A stretch of 64,000 bases of DNA, taken from NCBI RefSeq assembly GCF_022690685.1, contig NZ_JALCYY010000020.1, positions 1 through 64,000 on the forward strand, read 5' to 3'. Position 1 is the stretch's first letter, and the number at the start of each line of letters is the position of its first letter. The notes below the pieces were generated by a model. That model was not told the DNA's origin. It saw nothing but the letters and a program-made list of their open reading frames with translations, and made no database searches. The DNA comes from Anaeromyxobacter terrae. GTDB lineage: Bacteria > Myxococcota > Myxococcia > Myxococcales > Anaeromyxobacteraceae. The position numbers were made by a program, and so were the translations under genes. This document shows, piece after piece, positions 57,562-64,000 of this stretch.

Positions 57562-57996
57562 ATGCGAGCACACTTTGTCGCAGAGGTGAATTGCCCCGCT
57601 CTCATCGCCGTGGATATCGCGGTGGCGGATCGCCGCCCAGTGCTGGTGGTGGACGACGACGCCGCGATTCGCGAGGTCGTCCAGATCATCGTCGAGGCGG
57701 AAGGCTATCCGGTGGTAACCGCGGCCGAAGGCGCGGAGGCGCTCCGTCACCTGCGTTCGGGGCTTCGCCCCGGCATGATCCTCCTGGACCTGCGGATGCC
57801 GGGCATGGACGGGCGAGCGTTCCGCGAGGTGCAAAGCGCAGAACCGGAGCTCGCCGAGATCCCGGTCGTGATCCTGTCGGGGGACAGCGACGCCTCTCGC
57901 GTCGCGGGCAGCCTAGGGGCTGAGTGGCTTCTGAAGCCCGTCGATCTCGACCGGCTGTTGTCGGTCGTGAAGCGCCATTGTGGCTCGCCTGCGTAA
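57562..57996 (+). CDS. Response regulator receiver protein
   Basis: 144 residues from ATG 57562; GTG 57610 or 57622 are alternatives and nearer to the fold's start (VLVVDDDAAIREVVQIIVEAEGYPVVTAAEGAEAL). The acidic pair DD, the phospho-acceptor Asp in MILLDLRMPGMDG, Ser in VVILSGD and Lys in WLLKPVDLDRLL are present. No output domain, so it acts as a CheY-like protein. It ends 48 nt before the 1904-aa kinase on the same strand, suggesting that the two work together. Confidence 0.85.
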   Translation: MRAHFVAEVNCPALIAVDIAVADRRPVLVVDDDAAIREVVQIIVEAEGYPVVTAAEGAEALRHLRSGLRPGMILLDLRMPGMDGRAFREVQSAEPELAEIPVVILSGDSDASRVAGSLGAEWLLKPVDLDRLLSVVKRHCGSPA

Positions 57997-58044
57997 TCCG
58001 CGTCACCCGAGGGGCGCGCGCGGGCTTCCTCGCGGGGGCATGAC

Positions 58045-61000
58045 ATGACCCCTGCGCCTCCCCAGTACACCGTCACCGAAACGGTGTGGAAGGACGGCCG
58101 CAAGGCGCTGTACCGCGCGATCCGCGCCGCCGATCACGTCCCTGTCGTCCTGAAGACGCTCGAGCCCGAGGGGTGCCGCCCGAGAGACCTCGAGAGGCTT
58201 CGCCACGAGCACGAGATCGCCAACGCACTCGACGTCCGGGCGGTCGTGAAGTCCCTCGCCCTCGAGACCTACCAGGGCCTGCCAGTCCTGGTCCTCGAGG
58301 ACTTCGGCGGCCGGTCTCTCGACCGCGTGTTCGCGGCCCCCGTGGCCACGGACACGTTCCTCGACCTCGCCGTACGCATCGCGGGCGCGGTCTCCGAGCT
58401 CCACCGGCAGGGCGTCATCCACAGGGATCTGAAGCCCGAGAACATCCTCGTCGACCCTCGCACCCTCGAAGTGAAGCTCGCCGACCTCGGGCTCGCCACG
58501 CGCCTGCCTCGCGAGCAGCAGGCGGCTCGGCCACCCCTGCTCATCGAGGGATCGCTGCCCTACATGTCGCCGGAGCAAACGGGCCGGATGAACCGCTCCG
58601 TCGACAGCAGGACCGACCTCTACTCGCTGGGCGTCACGTTCTACCAGATGCTCACGGGGCGCTTGCCGTTCGAGGCCGGCGATCCTCTGGAGTGGGTCCA
58701 CTGCCACGTGGCCCGCGCGCCTCCCGCCGTCTCCCGGCTCGTCCCGGACGTGCCCGCGGCGATCGAGCGGATCGTGATGAAGCTCCTCGCCAAGATCGCG
58801 GACGACCGCTACCAGACCGCCCGCGGCCTGAAGTTCGACCTCGAGCGCTGCCTCGCGCAGTGGCGCGTCGGCCACCGGATCGATCCGTTCCCGCTGGGAG
58901 AGCGGGACGTGCCGGATCGGCTGCAGATCCCGCAAAGACTCTACGGGCGCGACGAGGAGGTCGTCGTGCTACTGGACGCCTTCGAGCGCGTCGCCGATAC
59001 GGGAGCTCCCGCGCTCGTACTGGTGTCGGGCTACTCCGGCGTCGGCAAGTCATCGCTGGTTCACGAGATCCAGAAGCCGATCGTTCGACGGTGGGGACTC
59101 TTCGTCGAGGGCAAGTTCGATCAGTACAAGCGCGACGTCCCTTACTCGACCATCGCCCAGGCCTTCCGCGGACTGGTGCGCGATGTCCTGGCAGAGGGTG
59201 AGGATCGCATCGGCGAGTGGAGTCAGCGGCTCAAGGGTGCCTTGGGGATCAACGGCCGTCTCATCGGGGGCATCATCCCCGAGGTTGAGCTCATCATCGG
59301 AAGGCAGCCTGCGGTCCCCGAGCTCCCGCTCGCCGAGGCGAAGAACCGTTTCCACATGGTGTTCCGGCAGTTCCTGGGCGTGTTCGCGCGCAAGGAGCAC
59401 CCGCTCACCGTCTTCCTCGACGACCTGCAGTGGGTCGACTCGGCGAGCCTCGAGCTGCTGGCCGACGTCCTCACGCACCAGGACACCCGCCACCTGCTCG
59501 CCATCGGCGCGTACCGCGACAACGAAGTCACCGCGGCACATCCGCTGATGGCGATGCTCGCCGGGTTGCGCAAGGCCGCCGTCGCGGTGCACGAGCTGGT
59601 TCTCACCCCGCTCTCCCGGGAACACCTCGGCCAGTTCGTCGCCGACGCGATGCGGAGCTCCCCGGAGCAGATCCGGGAGCTGGCGGACCTCGTCGTCGAG
59701 AAGACGGCGGGGAACCCGTTCTTCGCCATCCAGTTCCTGACCTCGCTCCAGGACGACGGCCTCATCTGCTTCGACCCGGAGTCGCTGGCGTGGCGCTCCG
59801 ACGTCGCCGCAGCGCGCGCCAAGGGGTACACCGAAAACGTCGTCGAGCTGATGGTGGCGAAGCTCCAGCGGCTGCCGGCGGAGGCGCAGGAGGCGGTGAG
59901 GCTCGCCGCATGCGTGGGAAACGTCGTCGCCGCCGACACCCTGGCGATGCTGCGGGAGCGATCGGAGGAGGAGACCCATCGCGATCTCTGGGTGCTCGTT
60001 CGAGAAGGGCTGCTCGACCGCTCCGGTGACAGGTACAGGTTCTCGCACGACCGCGTGCAGCAGGCCGCCTACGCGCTCATCCCCGAGGAGCGGCGAGGGG
60101 CGACCCACCTACGGATCGGGCAGCTGCTCCTGGCCCACACACCCGCCGAGCAGCTCGGCGAGAGCGTGTTCGACATCGTGAACCAGCTCAACCTCGGCTC
60201 CTCGCTGATCACCGACCGGAGCGAGAGGACGAAGCTCGCCGAGCTGAACCTCATCGCGGGGAGGCGAGCCAAGGCATCGGCCGCATACGCCGGCGCCGCC
60301 GGGTACGTCCTGCGCGGCGTTGCGCTCGTAGACGAGGAGAGCTGGGACGTCGACTACGGGCTGACCTACGATCTGCACCTGGAGCTGGCGCAGCTCGAGT
60401 ACCTGCTCGGCAACCGGGGCCGGTCCCAGGAACTCGTCACCGCGCTACTCGCCCACGCCCGCGACAAGGTCGACCGGGCTGCCATCTACGAGTTCCTGGT
60501 CGACCTGCACACCACCGAGGGAGACAACGACAAGGCCGTCGAAACGGCCCTCCGGTGCATCTCGCTGTTCGGGATCGAGCTGACGCCACACCCCACCCGG
60601 GAAGAGGTGCAGCAGGAGTACGACGAGCTCTGGCGGAACCTCGGCGCGCGAGAGATCGAACACCTGATCGATCTACCGGCGATGACGGATCGCGAGACGC
60701 AAGCCGCGCTCGGAGCGCTCGCGGCGCCGACGGTCGCGGCCATGTTCACGGATCTGAACCTGCTCCTGCAGCTGAGCTGCCACATGGTGAACTTGTGCCT
60801 GCGTCACGGGAACGCCGCCGCGTCCGCAGTGGGCTACGTGTGGCTCGGCATCACGCTCGGCCCGGTGTTCGGCAAGTACCAGGAGGGCTATCGCTTCGGC
60901 AAGCTCGCCTACGACTACGTGCAGAGGCACCGCCTCGTCGCGTTGAAGCCGAGGATCGACATCTGCTTCGGCGATCTCATCAACTTCTGGACGAAGCCGC

Positions 61001-63759
61001 TGCAGACCGACCTCCGGTATCTCGAGGAGGGGTTCCGCGCCGCGGTCGAGGTGGGTGACCTGACCTACGCCTGCTACTGCGCCAACCACATCGTCACGGT
61101 CATGATCACGCAGGGCTCGCCGCTCGAGACGGTCTACCGCGAGTCCGAGGTGCGCCTCGAGTTCGTCCGCAAGGCCAGGTACGCGCCGGTCGTCGACGAG
61201 ATCGTGAGCATGCAGCGCTTCATCCAGAACATGCGGGGGCTCACCGCGAGCTTCTCGACGTTCGACGACGCGACGTTCGATCAGCGGGTGTTCGAGGAGC
61301 ACCTCCATCGCGAGGTCAGGCCGCTCACCGTCTGCTGGTACTACATCCTCAAGCTCGCGGCGCGCTTCATCTCAGGAGACTACGCGGAGGCGATCGAGGC
61401 CGCAGAGCGGGCGCGAGCGCTGCTGTGGTCGACTCCCGGCCACATGCAGGTCCCCGAGTTCCACTACTACCGGGCGCTCTCGCTCGCCGGCGCGCACGGA
61501 GGCGCGCCGCCACAGACGCAGCGGGAGTACCTGGAGGCGCTGCGCGAGCACCATGCGCAGTTTCGCGAGTGGGCCGAGAACTGCCCCGAGAACTTCTCCA
61601 GCAAGAGTGCGCTCGTCTCCGCCGAGCTGGCTCGCATCACGGGCGACGACCTCGAGGCGATGCGCCTGTACGAGCGGGCGATCCGGTCCGCGCGCGACAA
61701 CGGGCTCGTCCAGAACGAGGCGATCGCGAGCGAGCTCGCGTCGAGGTTCTACCGGACGAGGGGGTTCGAGGCGTTCGCCGACACGTACGTTCGCCACGCG
61801 CGAGCCTGCTACCGGCGCTGGGGTGCCGATGGGAAGGTGCGGCAGCTCGAGCGGCTCCATCGCCACATCCTCGAGACCGGGCCGTTCGACCCGACCGCGT
61901 CGATCGCGGTGCGTCCCGAGCAGCTGGACCTTCTCTCCGTCGTCAAGGCGTCACAGACCATCTCGGGAGAGATCCTGTTCGACAGGCTCGTCGGGACGCT
62001 CCTGAGGGTCGCGCTCGAGCAAGGGGGCGCGCAACGCGTCTGCCTGTTCCTGGCGCACGGCGACGACCTCTTCATGGAGGCGGAGGCGGTCGGCGGGGAA
62101 AACGGCGTGACGACCCAGCTCCGGCCGGCGCTGCCGCTCACGGCGGCGTCGGACGAGCTCCCGCCCGCCGTGCCGCCCGTGCCTGCCTCGCTCGTCCAGT
62201 ACGCGTGGCGGACGCGGGAGCCCGTCATCCTGGACGATGCGGCCAGCGCGTCGGGGAAGTTCTCATCCGACCCCTACTTCGCCCGCCGGAGACCGAGGTC
62301 GGTGCTCTGCCTGCCGATCCTGCGCCAGGCCGAGCCCGTGGGCCTGCTCTACGAGGAGAATGACCTCGTTGTGGGGGCGTTCACGCGGGATCGCCTGGAG
62401 GCGCTAAGGCTGGTCGCGGCTCAGGCGGCCATCTCGGTGGAGAACGCGCGGCTGCTCGCCCAGGAGCGCGGGGCAAGGGCTGGAGCAGAGGACGCGAGGA
62501 GGGCCGCGGAGCAGGCGAAGGCAGCCGCCGAGGAGGCGGAGCGCCGGTCGGCCTTCCTGGCGGAGGCGGGGGCGCTCCTCGCGGGCTCGCTCGACCATGA
62601 GGAGACGCTGAGACGCGTCGGCCGGCTGTGCGTGCGGTCGCTCGCCGACTGGTGCCTGATCGATCTCGTCGAGGGTCAGCAGCTCCGGCGAATCGCCGGA
62701 GCGCACGCCGATCCGGCGAAGGAGCCGGTCATCGAGGAGCTCCTGAGGCGCTATCCGCCGACCTACGACGCGCCTCACCCTTCCGCCCGGGCCCTGCGCA
62801 GCGGCGAGCCCATCCTGATCTCCGAGCTGCCCGCCGAGGGCATTCGCGCGTACTGCTACGATGACGAGCACGCCAGGCTCATCTCGGAGATGGGGTGCCG
62901 GAGCGCGCTGGCCGTACCGCTGCTGGCGCGGGGGCGGGTCCTCGGCGCCCTGACGCTCGGCTCGGGCACGCTGGGCCGATACAAGCGCGCCGATCTGGAG
63001 CTCGCCCGGGAGCTGGCGGATCGCGCCGCGATCGCGATCGACAACGCCCAGCTCTACCGCGAGGCGCAGCAGGCGGTCCGCTTGCGCGACGAGTTCCTGT
63101 CGATCGCCTCCCACGAGCTGCGCACGCCGATCCAGTCGTTGCAGCTCGTCGTGCAGAGCCTCGAGCGCGGGCTCCACGCCACGAACCCGTCCATCGCGCC
63201 CCACATGCTCACCCTCGCCGCCCGCGAGACCCAGCGCCTCACCGCGCTCGTCACGCAGCTCCTCGACGTCACGCGCATCCAGGACGGGCGCCTCACGCTC
63301 GCGCTCGAGGAGTTCGATCTCGTCGCCGAGGCGCGGCGGATCCTCGAGCGCATGGAGGTCGAGCTCGAGCGGGGCGGGACGGCGCTCACGCTCCACGCCG
63401 AGGAGGGGATCGTGGGGCGGTGGGACCGCTCGCGCATCGACCAGCTGCTGACGAACCTCCTGTCGAATGCCATCTCGTACGGCGGCCGGAAGCCCATCGA
63501 CCTGACGCTCGAGCGGATGCGCGACCGACGCGTGCGGATCACGGTCCTCGACCGCGGAATCGGCATCCCGGCCGATCGTCTCCCGCACATCTTCGAGCGG
63601 TTCGAGCGGGCCACCTCGACGCGCCACTACGGCGGGCTCGGTCTCGGCCTGTTCATCGCGCGCCAGATCGTGGAGTCGCATCAGGGGACCATCTCCGTGC
63701 GCAGCGAGCCGGGCCGCGGCTCGTGCTTCGAGGTCGAGCTGCCGCTCCAGCCGACTTGA
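58045..63759 (+). CDS. Serine/threonine kinase - AAA ATPase - GAF - histidine kinase chimera
   Basis: 1904 residues from ATG 58045. Domains: Ser/Thr kinase (about 10-270; VVLKTLE Lys, HRDLKPEN at 127-134 and DLG in place of DFG near 147; the glycine-rich loop is degenerate); PknB-linked ATPase (about 300-560; Walker A GYSGVGKSSLVHE at 328-340, Walker B VFLDDLQWVD at 456-465); an all-helical TPR-like region (about 700-1270); GAF 1 (about 1300-1470); coiled coil; GAF 2 (about 1506-1670); histidine kinase with phospho-acceptor His1690 in ASHELRTPIQSL, N box NLLSNAISYG, VLDRGIGIP and GGLGLGLFIARQIVESH (about 1780-1900). Such multi-sensor kinases are common in myxobacteria and cyanobacteria. The signal is unknown. 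The upstream CheY-like gene is the likely phosphotransfer partner. Confidence 0.92.
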   Translation: MTPAPPQYTVTETVWKDGRKALYRAIRAADHVPVVLKTLEPEGCRPRDLERLRHEHEIANALDVRAVVKSLALETYQGLPVLVLEDFGGRSLDRVFAAPVATDTFLDLAVRIAGAVSELHRQGVIHRDLKPENILVDPRTLEVKLADLGLATRLPREQQAARPPLLIEGSLPYMSPEQTGRMNRSVDSRTDLYSLGVTFYQMLTGRLPFEAGDPLEWVHCHVARAPPAVSRLVPDVPAAIERIVMKLLAKIADDRYQTARGLKFDLERCLAQWRVGHRIDPFPLGERDVPDRLQIPQRLYGRDEEVVVLLDAFERVADTGAPALVLVSGYSGVGKSSLVHEIQKPIVRRWGLFVEGKFDQYKRDVPYSTIAQAFRGLVRDVLAEGEDRIGEWSQRLKGALGINGRLIGGIIPEVELIIGRQPAVPELPLAEAKNRFHMVFRQFLGVFARKEHPLTVFLDDLQWVDSASLELLADVLTHQDTRHLLAIGAYRDNEVTAAHPLMAMLAGLRKAAVAVHELVLTPLSREHLGQFVADAMRSSPEQIRELADLVVEKTAGNPFFAIQFLTSLQDDGLICFDPESLAWRSDVAAARAKGYTENVVELMVAKLQRLPAEAQEAVRLAACVGNVVAADTLAMLRERSEEETHRDLWVLVREGLLDRSGDRYRFSHDRVQQAAYALIPEERRGATHLRIGQLLLAHTPAEQLGESVFDIVNQLNLGSSLITDRSERTKLAELNLIAGRRAKASAAYAGAAGYVLRGVALVDEESWDVDYGLTYDLHLELAQLEYLLGNRGRSQELVTALLAHARDKVDRAAIYEFLVDLHTTEGDNDKAVETALRCISLFGIELTPHPTREEVQQEYDELWRNLGAREIEHLIDLPAMTDRETQAALGALAAPTVAAMFTDLNLLLQLSCHMVNLCLRHGNAAASAVGYVWLGITLGPVFGKYQEGYRFGKLAYDYVQRHRLVALKPRIDICFGDLINFWTKPLQTDLRYLEEGFRAAVEVGDLTYACYCANHIVTVMITQGSPLETVYRESEVRLEFVRKARYAPVVDEIVSMQRFIQNMRGLTASFSTFDDATFDQRVFEEHLHREVRPLTVCWYYILKLAARFISGDYAEAIEAAERARALLWSTPGHMQVPEFHYYRALSLAGAHGGAPPQTQREYLEALREHHAQFREWAENCPENFSSKSALVSAELARITGDDLEAMRLYERAIRSARDNGLVQNEAIASELASRFYRTRGFEAFADTYVRHARACYRRWGADGKVRQLERLHRHILETGPFDPTASIAVRPEQLDLLSVVKASQTISGEILFDRLVGTLLRVALEQGGAQRVCLFLAHGDDLFMEAEAVGGENGVTTQLRPALPLTAASDELPPAVPPVPASLVQYAWRTREPVILDDAASASGKFSSDPYFARRRPRSVLCLPILRQAEPVGLLYEENDLVVGAFTRDRLEALRLVAAQAAISVENARLLAQERGARAGAEDARRAAEQAKAAAEEAERRSAFLAEAGALLAGSLDHEETLRRVGRLCVRSLADWCLIDLVEGQQLRRIAGAHADPAKEPVIEELLRRYPPTYDAPHPSARALRSGEPILISELPAEGIRAYCYDDEHARLISEMGCRSALAVPLLARGRVLGALTLGSGTLGRYKRADLELARELADRAAIAIDNAQLYREAQQAVRLRDEFLSIASHELRTPIQSLQLVVQSLERGLHATNPSIAPHMLTLAARETQRLTALVTQLLDVTRIQDGRLTLALEEFDLVAEARRILERMEVELERGGTALTLHAEEGIVGRWDRSRIDQLLTNLLSNAISYGGRKPIDLTLERMRDRRVRITVLDRGIGIPADRLPHIFERFERATSTRHYGGLGLGLFIARQIVESHQGTISVRSEPGRGSCFEVELPLQPT

Positions 63760-63807
63760 GGTGCGCCGCGTCGAGGTCGAGTGCCGTCCTCGCCGGGCGA
63801 GCGGCGC

Positions 63808-64000
<193 letters not shown>

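Noticed and set aside
58707-58720. TGCCACGTGG inside the large kinase gene as a parS site
   Set aside because: Only the central CCACGTGG matches; the flanking bases do not fit GTTCCACGTGGAAC.

Overview
High-GC (about 70%) chromosomal segment around the replication origin of a deltaproteobacterium-type myxobacterium, most likely Anaeromyxobacter or a close relative. The reasons are near-saturated G/C at third codon positions, the order dnaA-dnaN-recF-gyrB beside rpmH-rnpA-yidD-yidC, a parAB locus with a bactofilin and GTTCCACGTGGAAC parS sites, a MYXO-CTERM-like tail on a secreted protein, a MXAN_5187-like protein, and a serine/threonine kinase-ATPase-histidine kinase chimera. No BLAST, HMM or tRNA search was run. 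Assignments rest on motifs, lengths, starts and gene order read by eye.

Layout. 0-6.2 kb is accessory: an edge-truncated roadblock-like gene, a secreted di-CxxCH protein, an RbfA-like/RtcB RNA-repair operon, two membrane proteins and a PPC lipoprotein. 6.3-20.6 kb holds tRNA-Phe, envelope genes (a lipoprotein, lgt, lspA-ileS), rimK, a DsbA-family gene, a proline-rich lipoprotein, a membrane Fe-S oxidoreductase resembling ETF:menaquinone oxidoreductase, a haloalkane-dehalogenase-like hydrolase, an archaemetzincin lacking its catalytic Glu, and tRNA-Gln. 20.7-28.3 kb is the leftward replication block fabH, gyrB, recF, dnaN, putative oriC, dnaA. 28.6-32.4 kb is the rightward rpmH-rnpA-yidD-yidC-khpB-orf-rsmG block. 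32.4-37.1 kb carries a GYD gene, a frameshifted TPR lipoprotein gene, a decayed coding remnant and a 3.2-kb gene-poor stretch with five parS sites. 37.1-39.4 kb is parA-parB-bactofilin. 39.5-54.1 kb has hsp20, ATP synthase cluster 1 (atpHAGDC), gyrA, a TPR lipoprotein, hemL, an aminotransferase, and ATP synthase cluster 2 (atpZ-atpI-atpB-atpE-atpF). 54.2-64 kb has ychF, a THUMP gene, a Mut7-C RNase-like gene, a response regulator, a 1904-residue signalling kinase and the 3' end of pdxA.

Function. The centre is a classic origin domain: initiator, clamp, gap repair, both gyrase subunits, and the ParABS segregation machinery with its centromere, linked to the ribosomal-protein/RNase P/membrane-insertase block. 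The split ATP synthase operons together encode a complete F1Fo enzyme with a single b subunit. Several genes (orf 7222-7968, the DsbA-family gene, the Fe-S oxidoreductase, possibly rimK) have a -10 hexamer 6-10 nt from their start codon and no Shine-Dalgarno, which suggests leaderless transcripts. The least ordinary items are the RbfA-like/RtcB operon, the archaemetzincin with HATGH in place of HExxH, the histidine-rich ATP synthase a subunit, and the CTG start of gyrB.
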